Shown: positions 42,357-50,121 of the stretch, piece by piece
How positions within the stretch are numbered: the first letter of the stretch is position 1
Layout: every line of letters begins with the position of its first letter
Assembly: GCA_033856535.1 (NCBI GenBank)
Contig: JAWVEV010000098.1
Coordinates: 1 to 64,000 of the forward strand
Source of the DNA: JAWVEV01 sp033856535
GTDB lineage: Bacteria > Actinomycetota > Thermoleophilia > Miltoncostaeales > Miltoncostaeaceae
Reading direction: 5' to 3'
DNA length: 64,000 bases
Notes under the pieces: generated by a model
Databases searched by the model: none
Told to the model about the DNA's origin: nothing
What the model saw: the letters and a program-made list of their open reading frames with translations, nothing else
Position numbers and translations under genes: made by a program

Positions 42357-42730
42357 CAGCCCATCTCGACGGCGTAGGAGGACGGATTCCCGGTGCCGAG
42401 GTTGTCGACCTGCGCGCGGATGGTCCCCGTCAGTTGGAGCACCTTCACGTGGACGCTGGTGTCCGAGTACTGCCATGCGCCCCAGGTCGCCCCGTCCGAG
42501 GCGCGGCGCAGCTGGAACCGGTAGGGCACGCCCGAGCTCCCGAGCGCGCGGACCTGCTCGTAGCCGGGGTTGGTGTAGCTCAGGCAGGTGACGTAGCCGA
42601 CGGACGCGTTGACCGAGCAGGTCACGCTCGAGGCCGCCAGCGCCTGCACGGCGGCGCCGGCCGTGCCGGCGACGACGGCCACGATCGCGAGGCGGGTCGC
42701 GTACCGGCGCCGGGAATTCTGGATGCTCAT
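42356..42730 (-). CDS. Small secreted protein of the ECF locus
   Basis: 124 aa. Signal peptide (RRRYATRLAIVAVVAGTAGAAVQALA) and a mature part of about 90 residues with two Cys (VTCSVNASVGYVTCLSY) and beta-rich composition (YRFQLRRASDGATWGAWQYS). No family is recognised. ATG 42730 with GGAG upstream overlaps the preceding gene by 4 bp. Confidence 0.7.
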   Translation of the reverse strand: MSIQNSRRRYATRLAIVAVVAGTAGAAVQALAASSVTCSVNASVGYVTCLSYTNPGYEQVRALGSSGVPYRFQLRRASDGATWGAWQYSDTSVHVKVLQLTGTIRAQVDNLGTGNPSSYAVEMG

Positions 42731-43335
42731 GGGCGCTCCGGACATGGTGGGTGGTTGGCGGGGGTCGCCTGCGCGACCTGACAGGGAACGAGGCGCGGCG
42801 CGTCGACGCGCAGGCCGTCGGCGACGCGCGGCGGGACGCCGTGCAGCGCGGCCATCGCGTCGCGCACGCGCCCGGGGGGCCAGCCGTCGGGCACGGCGAC
42901 GCTCGGCGCGCGGATGCGGCGGTCCCGGTCGTAGCCCCACGGCGCGGTGAGCGAGAGCCGGAGGCCCCTCCCAGCGCCGGCCGGTCGCACCAGGATGACC
43001 TCGGAGGGCAGGGGCGGCTGGATGACGGCGCCGGCGGGGACCTCGCCGCGCCCGAGGGCGGCGAGCAGGACGGCCTCGAGCGCGTCGCGGTACCCCACCC
43101 CGGCGGGGAACCGGACCGAGCCGCGCGGGTCGGCCTCGTCGATCGTCGGCGTCCCCTCGGGCATGAGCCACGGCACGCCGGCGAGCGGGGAGCCGACCGG
43201 CGGGCCGGGCGGCGGGGCCGCCGGCCCGTCCGGCCCGCCGTCGACGGCCTCACCCGCCGCGACGCCACACACCAGTGCCCCCACCGCCACCAGCCCCACC
43301 ACCCCGTTCCGCCGCCAGGACGAGCCCGGTCCCAT
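42727..43335 (-). CDS. Membrane-anchored paralogue of the ECF partner protein
   Basis: 202 aa. One N-terminal membrane segment (GVVGLVAVGALVCGVAAG), Pro-rich linker, then an extracytoplasmic domain: PWLMPEGTPTIDEADPRGSVRFPAGVGY, GLRLSLTAPWGYDRDRRIRAPS and RLVPCQVA. The same blocks occur in the product of 43957-44703. It lacks the cytoplasmic N-terminal domain of that protein. First gene of the divergent operon; GAGGGAGG precedes ATG 43335. Confidence 0.75.
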   Translation of the reverse strand: MGPGSSWRRNGVVGLVAVGALVCGVAAGEAVDGGPDGPAAPPPGPPVGSPLAGVPWLMPEGTPTIDEADPRGSVRFPAGVGYRDALEAVLLAALGRGEVPAGAVIQPPLPSEVILVRPAGAGRGLRLSLTAPWGYDRDRRIRAPSVAVPDGWPPGRVRDAMAALHGVPPRVADGLRVDAPRLVPCQVAQATPANHPPCPERP

Positions 43336-43394
43336 GCCGCCTCCCTCGGTCTGTGACCTGACGTACCGGCGGAGGCGGCCGATTTGTCCCGGTG

Positions 43395-43432
43395 CCGAGA
43401 AATCTCGGAATCCTTTGGACTTCGTGCGACAT
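43395..43432. promoter_or_regulatory. Divergent ECF promoter region with palindrome
   Basis: CCGAGA-AA-TCTCGG (43395-43408) is a perfect palindrome. It overlaps GGAAT (43407-43411), an ECF-type -35, followed after 15 nt by CGACAT (43427-43432), itself 7 nt before GTG 43440. Autoregulation and a shared operator are inferred. Confidence 0.5.
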
Positions 43433-43439
43433 TTGCGCC

Positions 43440-43964
43440 GTGCTGAGCTCAAACGACGGGCAGCTGGCCCGGGCCGCGCGTTCCGGGTCCGCGCGCGCGG
43501 CCGACGAGCTCGCCCGGCGGCACGCCCCGACGGCCTGGAAGGTCGCCTACCGCCTCACCGGCTCGCGGGACCTGGCCGACGAGGTCTCCCAGGAGGCCTT
43601 CGGCCGCGCGTTCCGCGGCCTCGGGGGCTTCGACGTGCGCCGGCCGTTCGGGCCCTGGCTGAACGCGATCATCGTCAACTGCGCGCGCGACGCGCTGTCA
43701 CGCCAGAGGTTCACCGTGGACGTCGACATCAACCTGCTGCCGGCGCCGGACGCCGGCCGCGAGACCGCGCTCGACCTGAGCCGGGCGCTCGCGGCGCTCT
43801 CGCCCGAGCGTCAGACGATCGTGGTGAGCCACCTCGCCGGATACAGCGTGAAGCAGATCGCCGAGTCCCTCGACGTGCCCATGGGGACCGCCCAGTCGCG
43901 GCTCGCCCGCGCGCTCGCCGAGCTTCGGAGCACCCTGCAGACGGAGGACGTGGACCATGTCTGA
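43440..43964 (+). CDS. ECF-type RNA polymerase sigma factor
   Basis: 174 aa. Region 2 (ADELARRHAPTAWKVAYRLTGSRDLADEVSQEAFGRAF), GPWLNAIIVNCARDALSRQR, and region 4 (LSPERQTIVVSHLAGYSVKQIAESLDVPMGTAQSRLARAL). GTG 43440 fits a leaderless start. The downstream membrane protein overlaps it by 8 bp and is the likely cognate anti-sigma factor. Confidence 0.92.
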   Translation: MLSSNDGQLARAARSGSARAADELARRHAPTAWKVAYRLTGSRDLADEVSQEAFGRAFRGLGGFDVRRPFGPWLNAIIVNCARDALSRQRFTVDVDINLLPAPDAGRETALDLSRALAALSPERQTIVVSHLAGYSVKQIAESLDVPMGTAQSRLARALAELRSTLQTEDVDHV

Positions 43965-44703
43965 CCTCGAGCTCCAGAGCTGGTTCGACGACGTCGCCGT
44001 GCCGGAGGGCACGGTCGACATGCTCGCGTCCGTGGCGCGCGAGGCCGTCCGGCCGTTCGTCCGCGCCCGCCGGCGCCGCCGGGCGATGGTCGCCGCCGTG
44101 GCCACGGCCCTCGCCGCGGCCACCGCGGCGGTCGCCTACGAGCTGCTCGACGACGACGGCCTCTCGGTGCCGGCCGGCCCGCCGCCGGCCCGGGTCGCAC
44201 GCCTCGAGTCCCCGCTCCTGTCCAAGCTGCCGTGGCTCTTCCAGCCCTCGGGCGCGCCGCGGATCGACGAGGTCCCCGAGCAGCCCTCGCTCGCCTTCCC
44301 GGCCGGGACGAGCTACGGCGAGGCCGTGACCCGCCTCTTCGAGACGGTGACCGGCGAGGGCGCCCTGCCCGAGGAGGCGACGCTGGAGCGGGCGCTGCCG
44401 GTCGGGGTGGTGGCGGAGCTCGGCGGCGCGGGCCGGGGCATCCGAATCGACCTCCGCGCCCCGTGGGGCTACGACCTCCCCGCCGGCCGGATCAGCGCCC
44501 CCGGGTTCATCGTCGACCCCGGCGTCCCGGCGGAGCAGATCCGGAAGGTTCTCGCCGGCCTTCAGTCCGGGGCGCTCCCGGTCGGGCGGCTGCCGAAGGG
44601 GATCCGGGTGGAGGTCCCGCGGCTGGCGGCCTGCCAGGTGATGCGCCCGGGCGTCGCGCGGACCCCGTGCCGCCTCGAGCGCGGAGGTGGCGCCGCGCCC
44701 TGA
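43957..44703 (+). CDS. Putative anti-sigma factor with extracytoplasmic domain
   Basis: 248 aa. A cytoplasmic 43 residues (LQSWFDDVAVPEGTVDMLASVA), an Arg-rich stop, one membrane helix (MVAAVATALAAATAAVAYELL), then an outside domain PWLFQPSGAPRIDEVPEQPSLAFPAG, GIRIDLRAPWGYDLPAGRIS and RLAACQVM. It lacks the zinc HxxxCxxC motif of common anti-sigmas. Gene order and topology support an anti-sigma role; the paralogue of its outer domain lies across the divergent promoter. Confidence 0.75.
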   Translation: MSDLELQSWFDDVAVPEGTVDMLASVAREAVRPFVRARRRRRAMVAAVATALAAATAAVAYELLDDDGLSVPAGPPPARVARLESPLLSKLPWLFQPSGAPRIDEVPEQPSLAFPAGTSYGEAVTRLFETVTGEGALPEEATLERALPVGVVAELGGAGRGIRIDLRAPWGYDLPAGRISAPGFIVDPGVPAEQIRKVLAGLQSGALPVGRLPKGIRVEVPRLAACQVMRPGVARTPCRLERGGGAAP

Positions 44704-44781
44704 TCCCGGTCCGCCCGCATGCCCGTCGCCGTGCGTCCGCGGGCTGTGAGAAAGTCCGCCGGGCCCGGACCAGGAGGCGAC

Positions 44782-45666
44782 GTGGAGCAGGCCATCGGAG
44801 CGGGGCTCGGCTCGTGGCGAGCCGGCCCCATCGAGTGGAAGCTGCAGTGGATCCTGCGCGTCGCGGTCGCGCTGGAGTTCTTCGGACACGGCATGTTCGG
44901 GGTGCTCCGCAAGGAGTCCTGGCTGGCGTACTACGACGCGCTCGGCATCTCCGCCGACCACGGCCGGATCCTCATGCCGATCACCGGCGCGGTGGACATC
45001 ACTCTCGGCGTCATCGTCCTGCTCCGCCCGACGCGGGCGCTGATCGGCTACATGGCCGTCTGGGGGCTCTTCACCGCGTCGCTGCGGCCGCTGGCCGGCC
45101 AGGGCATCTGGGAGACGATCGAGCGCTCGTACAACTACGGCGTCCCGCTGTCGCTGCTGCTGCTCTACGGCCTGGGCCGGACCCCCGCCGCGTGGATCGA
45201 GCGGGTCCGCGAGGTGCCGCGGCTGACGCGTGGGCGGGCGGCGGCCTTCTTCCGGGGGTTCCAGTGGATCATCGGCCTGTACCTGATCGGACACGGCGGG
45301 CTGGGGCTCTTCACCGACAAGCCCCTGCTGATCCAGCTCTACGACTCGGTCGGGCTGACCTCGCTGGTCGATGACCCGAGCTCGCTCAACACCTACGTCG
45401 GCCTGTTCGAGATCGGGCTCGGCGCCCTGGTCCTGATCGTCCCGGCGACGTCGCTGCTGCTGTTCGTGCTCGCCTACAAGCTCGGCACGGAGTTCCTGCA
45501 CGTGACGGCCGGCATCTACGGTTCGCCGCTCGAGGTGATCGAGCGGGCCGGCTGCTACGCCGCCCCGATCGGCGCGGTCATCTGCAAGCGGATCGCCCAG
45601 GGCGAGGACCAGAGGTCCGGCGCGTCGCGCCGGACCGAGATCGAGGGGCCGGCGGCGACCGCCTAG
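44782..45666 (+). CDS. DoxX-like integral membrane protein
   Basis: 294 aa with about seven hydrophobic segments in two similar halves (WILRVAVALEFFGHGMFGVL near residue 30, FQWIIGLYLIGHGGLGLFTD near 160), suggesting internal duplication. The GHG motifs recall the DoxX/SURF4-like family of quinone-linked membrane proteins. GTG 44782 is preceded by AGGAGGCGAC, one of the best ribosome sites here. The TAG stop overlaps the convergent gene in CTAG. Confidence 0.72.
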   Translation: MEQAIGAGLGSWRAGPIEWKLQWILRVAVALEFFGHGMFGVLRKESWLAYYDALGISADHGRILMPITGAVDITLGVIVLLRPTRALIGYMAVWGLFTASLRPLAGQGIWETIERSYNYGVPLSLLLLYGLGRTPAAWIERVREVPRLTRGRAAAFFRGFQWIIGLYLIGHGGLGLFTDKPLLIQLYDSVGLTSLVDDPSSLNTYVGLFEIGLGALVLIVPATSLLLFVLAYKLGTEFLHVTAGIYGSPLEVIERAGCYAAPIGAVICKRIAQGEDQRSGASRRTEIEGPAATA

Positions 45667-46487
45667 GTCCGAGCGCTCCTGGCCTCCAGGAGCTCCCGGA
45701 ACTGGGCCGCGCTGCGCAGGGCGTGGTCCTTGGCGTTATTGTTGAAGACCACGGCGACCTCCTGGGCGTGCTCCGCCAGGTCGAGCACCGGGTCGATCCA
45801 CTCCTCGAGCTCGGCCTCGCTGTAGAGGTGATCGAAGCGCTCGGCCACGGTCTTGCCGGTGGTCCAGGTGGCGGCGTTGCGCCCGTGCAGGCGCACGTAG
45901 GCCAGCGCGTCGGAGGTGCGCTCGACGATCGGCGGCATGGCGCTGGCCACGTCCAGGCGCGGCGCGTCCACGCAGACCCAGGCCGCGTCGTGCTCGCCGA
46001 GGAGCTCGGCCGCCGCCGCGCGCGCCTCGGGCTCGGCCCACGAGCGGTGGCGGAACTCGACCGCCGCCCGGGCCGGGCGCAGCCGGGAGATGATGCGCGC
46101 CAGCTCGGCGCGCTGCGCCTCGCCGGCGACCACGTACGGCGGCAGCTGGACCAGGATCGCGCCGAGCTTGTCACCGAGCGGGCCGCAGGCCTCCAGCAGG
46201 CTGTCGATGACCGCGTCGCGCATCTCGCGGGACGGGCGCCGGATGCGGCCGCGCTTGTCGAACGAGGCCGGCAGGTCGCGCAGCGCCGGCGGCAGGCGGC
46301 CCGGCTCGCTCGGGTGGCCCGAGATCACCTGGTGGGCCTTCACGTGGAAGCGGAAGCCCGGCGGCGTGCGCTCGGCCCAGTTGGCGACCGTCTGGACCGT
46401 CGGCAGCGCGTAGAAGCTGGAGTTGACCTCCACCATCGGGAAGCGCTCGGCGTAGTAGCGCAGGCGCCCCTCGGCGTCGTCCTTCAC
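45663..46487 (-). CDS. DUF72 TIM-barrel protein, N-terminus unresolved
   Basis: DUF72 fold: VEVNSSFYALPTVQTVANWAERTPPGFRFHVKAHQVISG, AAVEFRHRSW, DVASAMPPIVERTSDALAYVRLHGR and VVFNNNAKDHAL. Function of the family is unknown. The first canonical start, GTG 46487, omits the conserved first strand RVGTASW, which is coded in frame just upstream (to about 46565). No ATG, GTG, TTG or CTG lies in that extension. The true start may be ATC 46565, or one base may be missing near the upstream stop. Confidence 0.82.
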   Translation of the reverse strand: MKDDAEGRLRYYAERFPMVEVNSSFYALPTVQTVANWAERTPPGFRFHVKAHQVISGHPSEPGRLPPALRDLPASFDKRGRIRRPSREMRDAVIDSLLEACGPLGDKLGAILVQLPPYVVAGEAQRAELARIISRLRPARAAVEFRHRSWAEPEARAAAAELLGEHDAAWVCVDAPRLDVASAMPPIVERTSDALAYVRLHGRNAATWTTGKTVAERFDHLYSEAELEEWIDPVLDLAEHAQEVAVVFNNNAKDHALRSAAQFRELLEARSART

Positions 46488-46575
46488 CTCCGGCGGATAC
46501 CAGCCCGCCCTGATGAACTCGGGGTCGGTCCAGGACGCGGTGCCGACGCGGGCCCGCGCGAGGATCGGGGCGGGC

Positions 46576-47034
46576 TCAGACGTCGCCGTGCCCGTGCCGG
46601 CGCAGCTCCACGTCCAGCGCGCGCGCCTCGTCGTCGGTCGGCTCGCGCGGCGCGGGCCCCTCGGCCCGCGGCCGGCGCGCCCAGGCCCGGGTCACGATCG
46701 GGATCGCGATCAGGCCGGCGGCCACCAGCAGCCCCGGCACGATCCAGGCGATCAGGTCGAAGCCCTTCTTCGGCGGCGTCGTGAGCACGCCCTCGCCGAA
46801 CTCGTCCACCAGCCCGTCGATGATCCGCTGCTTGTCCCAGCCGCGGTCGATCCGCTCGGCGATGTACGCCTTCATGCGGACCGCGATCGGCGCGTTGGAG
46901 ACGTCGAGCGGCGTATTGCAGGTCGGGCAGCGCACCTCGCGCGCGACCTGGTTCACCGTCAGCGCCGAGGCCAGCGCCGGGGCGGCGAGGAGCAGCGCGA
47001 GCGCGACGAGCACCGCGCGGACCGCGCGGCTCAC
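46576..47034 (-). CDS. ccmH: Cytochrome c maturation protein CcmH
   Basis: 152 aa. Signal peptide, the redox motif VRCPTC in the first third (VNQVAREVRCPTCNTPLDVSNAP), GWDKQRIIDGLVDEFGEGVL, then a C-terminal membrane anchor (IAWIVPGLLVAAGLIAIPIV). CcmH keeps apocytochrome c reduced and hands it to the haem lyase. GTG 47034 overlaps the stop of the upstream thioredoxin (GTGA). Other ccm genes are not in the window. Confidence 0.9.
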   Translation of the reverse strand: MSRAVRAVLVALALLLAAPALASALTVNQVAREVRCPTCNTPLDVSNAPIAVRMKAYIAERIDRGWDKQRIIDGLVDEFGEGVLTTPPKKGFDLIAWIVPGLLVAAGLIAIPIVTRAWARRPRAEGPAPREPTDDEARALDVELRRHGHGDV

Positions 47035-47657
47035 GCGGGCGCCTTCGCAGGAGGGGCGCCGATGTCGTCCAGGAGCCGGATCATCTCGTCGGCCCGCCGC
47101 ACCTCGCCGATCTGGCGGTAGGCGATCCGCCCCTGCGGGTCGATCACGTAGGTCTCGGGCACGCCGGTCATCTGGAACTTGCCCCACGCGTCGTCGGAGC
47201 GGTCGCGCACCGTCGGGTAGCTCAGGTCGAACTCGTCCCAGAAGCCGCGCGCGTCGTCGCTGACGTCGCGCACGTCGATCCCGAGCACCACCACCTTGTC
47301 CTTCCCGCTCACCCGGTAGTGGCGGGCGACCTCGTCGAGCACCGGCGCCTCGGTCTCGCAGGGGGTGCACCACGACGCCCAGAGGTTGACCACGACGGTG
47401 CGTCCGCGCAGGTCGGCCAGGCTCACCTGCGATCCGACCGGGCCGATGCCATCGCCGGTCACGAGCACGGGAAGCGTCAGCTCGGGCGCCGGGGGGCGCT
47501 CGCCGGCGGCGAGGGCGTCGCGGATGCTGGTGTCGACGCCCTTGTTGAGCAGGCCGACGACCAGGAGGGCGATCACGGCCACCACGGCCACGACGGCGGC
47601 GATCGGCCCCGCGAGGCGGCGGCGCTCGCGCGGGGGCGGTGAGGGGTCGGGCGTCAC
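47031..47657 (-). CDS. TlpA/CcmG-like membrane-anchored thiol-disulfide protein
   Basis: 208 aa. N-terminal membrane anchor (IAAVVAVVAVIALLVVGLL) and a thioredoxin fold with the active site WASWCTPCETEAPV, GIDVRD and the cis-Pro loop GVPETYVIDPQGRI. It probably reduces CcmH or apocytochrome c outside the membrane. Coupled to ccmH by a GTGA overlap. ResA is an alternative name. Confidence 0.9.
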   Translation of the reverse strand: MTPDPSPPPRERRRLAGPIAAVVAVVAVIALLVVGLLNKGVDTSIRDALAAGERPPAPELTLPVLVTGDGIGPVGSQVSLADLRGRTVVVNLWASWCTPCETEAPVLDEVARHYRVSGKDKVVVLGIDVRDVSDDARGFWDEFDLSYPTVRDRSDDAWGKFQMTGVPETYVIDPQGRIAYRQIGEVRRADEMIRLLDDIGAPPAKAPA

Positions 47658-47714
47658 TCCGCGCCCGATGGTAGCCGCCGGCCGGCGGCCGGAGCGCGCG
47701 CGGCCGGGGCGGCC

Positions 47715-48494
47715 CTACCCGCCCATGAGGGCCCGAATGGCCTGACCGGGGTCGTCCGCGCCCATCAGCGCCTCACCGACCAGGATCGCGTCGATCCCGG
47801 CCTCCTCGAGCGCCTCGACGTCCTCGTGGCGGGTGATGCCCGACTCGGCCACGACCACGGTGCCGGCCGGGACGTCGGACAGCAGCCGGAAGGTGGTGTC
47901 CAGGTCGACCTCGAGGCTGTGCAGGTTCCGGTTGTTGATCCCGATGACCTCGACGCCGGCGTCGACCGCCTTCTCCATCTCGTTCTCGTCGTGGACCTCG
48001 ACCAGGCAGTCCATGCCGAGCTCGCCGGCGAGCGCCGCGAGCCGGGCCAGGCGCTTCCGCTTGAGCGCGGCCACGATCAGGAGCACGGCGTCGGCGCCGG
48101 CCACCCGGGCCTCGAGCAGCTGGTACTCGTCGACCATGAAGTCCTTGCGCAGCAGCGGCAGCGTCGTCGCGCGGCGCGCCTCCACCAGGTCCTCGAGGCT
48201 GCCGCCGAACCAGTTCGGCTCGGTCAGGACCGAGCAGGCGCGCGCGCCGCCGGCGTCGTAGGCGGTGATGATCTCCGTGACGCCGGCGCCCGGCCGGATC
48301 GGGCCGCGCGAGGGGCTGGAGCGCTTCATCTCCGCGATCAGCGAGATGCCCTCGTCGACCAGCGCCTCGGAGAAGGGGCGGCTGCGGCGCGACGGTCCCA
48401 GCCGGCGCTCCAGGTCGGCGGCCGGCACGTCCTGCTTGCGCCGAGCCAGCTCGGCCTCGGTGCGCTCGACGACGGTCTCGAGGAAGGTGGCCAC
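47715..48494 (-). CDS. trpC: Indole-3-glycerol-phosphate synthase
   Basis: 259 aa TIM barrel. LIAEMKRSSPSRGPI, LTEPNWFGGSLEDL, LLRKDFMVDEYQLLEARVAGADAVLLI, GINNRNL and VAESGI carry the catalytic Lys/Glu residues. It closes the indole ring in tryptophan synthesis. GTG 48494 lies 14 nt after trpD without a clear ribosome site. Last gene of the operon; trpB and trpA are not in the window. Confidence 0.95.
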   Translation of the reverse strand: MATFLETVVERTEAELARRKQDVPAADLERRLGPSRRSRPFSEALVDEGISLIAEMKRSSPSRGPIRPGAGVTEIITAYDAGGARACSVLTEPNWFGGSLEDLVEARRATTLPLLRKDFMVDEYQLLEARVAGADAVLLIVAALKRKRLARLAALAGELGMDCLVEVHDENEMEKAVDAGVEVIGINNRNLHSLEVDLDTTFRLLSDVPAGTVVVAESGITRHEDVEALEEAGIDAILVGEALMGADDPGQAIRALMGG

Positions 48495-48508
48495 CGGAGT
48501 CGCCGAGT

Positions 48509-49543
48509 CTAGCCCGCGGCCGCCAGCCGGCGGGTGGTCGCGACGAACGCGGCCAGGCGATCCCGGGCGGCCCCGGTGTCGATGCTCTCCTCGGCGACCG
48601 GGATCCCGTCGGCCAGGCTCTCCGCCCGTCCGGCGAGCCAGATGGCCGCGGCGGCGTTCAGCACCACCACGTCGCGGGCGGGGCCGCGGGTGCCGGCGAG
48701 CACCGACTCCACGACCGCCGCGTTCTGGGCGGGGTCGCCGCCGACGATCGCGCCCTCCGCGGGCGGGGCGAAGCCGAGCTCGGCCGGGTCGACCACCGTG
48801 GCGGTCACGACCGATCCCTGCACGTCCATCACGTCGGTCGGGGCGCCGGTCGAGATCTCGTCCATCCGGTCGCGCCCCGAGACCACCAGCGCCCGCTCGC
48901 AGCCGAGCTCGGCCAGCGCGGTCGCCATGCGCTCGATGTAGGTGTTGTCGGCGACCCCGAGCAGCTGGCGGGGCGCGCCGGCCGGGTTCGTGAGCGGGCC
49001 GAGCAGGTTGAAGATCGTGCGCACACCGAGCGCCCGGCGCACCGGCACGATGTGCTTGAAGGCCGGGTGGTGGGCCGGCGCGAACATGAAGCCCAGGCCG
49101 GTCTCCTCCAGGCAGCGCGCGACCGCGTCCGGATCGAGGTCGATCCGCGCGCCGAGCGCCTCGAGCACGTCGGCGCTGCCGCACTTGGAGGTCGCCGAGC
49201 GGTTGCCGTGCTTGGCCACCGCCACGCCGGCGCCGGCCACCACGAAGGTGGACGTCGTCGAGATGTTGAAGGTGGAGCGCCCGCCGCCGGTGCCGCAGGT
49301 GTCGATGCACAAACCCTCGGGCGGGTGCACCCGCTCGGCGTGGGCGCGGACGGTCTGGGCCAGGCCGGCCAGCTCTGCCGCGCTCTCCCCTTTGGCCCTC
49401 AGCGCGATCAGGAAGCCGGCGGTCTGGGCCTCGCCGGCCTCGCCGGACATGACCGCCTCGAGCGCCGTCGCGGCGCCCTCGCGACCGATGTCCTCGCCGG
49501 CCAGGAGCCGGTCGATCGCCTCGGAAAGGACCTCGGTGGGCAC
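48509..49543 (-). CDS. trpD: Anthranilate phosphoribosyltransferase
   Basis: 344 aa. CGTGGG (PRPP loop), KHGNRSATSKCGSADVLEALG and FAPAHHPAFKH, LLGPLTNPA are family signatures. It joins PRPP and anthranilate. GTG 49543 starts 3 nt after trpG. Confidence 0.95.
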   Translation of the reverse strand: MPTEVLSEAIDRLLAGEDIGREGAATALEAVMSGEAGEAQTAGFLIALRAKGESAAELAGLAQTVRAHAERVHPPEGLCIDTCGTGGGRSTFNISTTSTFVVAGAGVAVAKHGNRSATSKCGSADVLEALGARIDLDPDAVARCLEETGLGFMFAPAHHPAFKHIVPVRRALGVRTIFNLLGPLTNPAGAPRQLLGVADNTYIERMATALAELGCERALVVSGRDRMDEISTGAPTDVMDVQGSVVTATVVDPAELGFAPPAEGAIVGGDPAQNAAVVESVLAGTRGPARDVVVLNAAAAIWLAGRAESLADGIPVAEESIDTGAARDRLAAFVATTRRLAAAG

Positions 49544-49546
49544 CCT

Positions 49547-50119
49547 CTAGACCTCCAGGGCCAGGAAGTTGGCGAGCAGGGCCTTGCCCGAGCCGGTCAG
49601 GATCGATTCGGGGTGGAACTGGACGCCCTCGACGGGGTACGACCGGTGGCGGACGCCCATGACGACGTCCCCGTCGCACCAGGCGGTCACCTCGAGCTCC
49701 GGCGGGACGTCGGCCTCGACCACCAGCGAGTGGTAGCGGGTGGCGATCATCGGGCTCTCGAGGCCGGCGAAGACGCTCCGGCCGTCGTGGTGGATCTCGC
49801 TGGTCTTGCCGTGCACCGGCTCGCGGCCGCGCACCACGCGCCCGCCGAAGGCCTGGCCGATGGCCTGGTGGCCCAGGCAGACGCCGAGGATCGGGACCTC
49901 GCCGGCGAGCGCGGTGATCGCCTCCAGCGAGATGCCGGCGTCGTCGGGCGTCTTCGGGCCCGGCGAGACGACCAGGTGGGTCGGCTCCAGGCGGCGCACG
50001 CCGGCCACGTCGATCGCGTCGTGCCGGTGCACGATCACCTCGGCGCCCAGCTCCCCCAGGTACTGGACCAGGTTGTAGGTGAAGCTGTCGTAGTTGTCGA
50101 TGAGGACGACGCGCGCCAC
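49547..50119 (-). CDS. trpG: Anthranilate synthase glutamine amidotransferase subunit
   Basis: 190 aa class I glutaminase. IDNYDSFTYNLVQYLGELGA, catalytic Cys in GVCLGHQAIG, and the His-Glu pair in VQFHPESIL. It supplies ammonia to TrpE; it may also serve PabB. GTG 50119 starts 2 nt after trpE. Confidence 0.95.
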   Translation of the reverse strand: MARVVLIDNYDSFTYNLVQYLGELGAEVIVHRHDAIDVAGVRRLEPTHLVVSPGPKTPDDAGISLEAITALAGEVPILGVCLGHQAIGQAFGGRVVRGREPVHGKTSEIHHDGRSVFAGLESPMIATRYHSLVVEADVPPELEVTAWCDGDVVMGVRHRSYPVEGVQFHPESILTGSGKALLANFLALEV

Positions 50120-50121
50120 GG

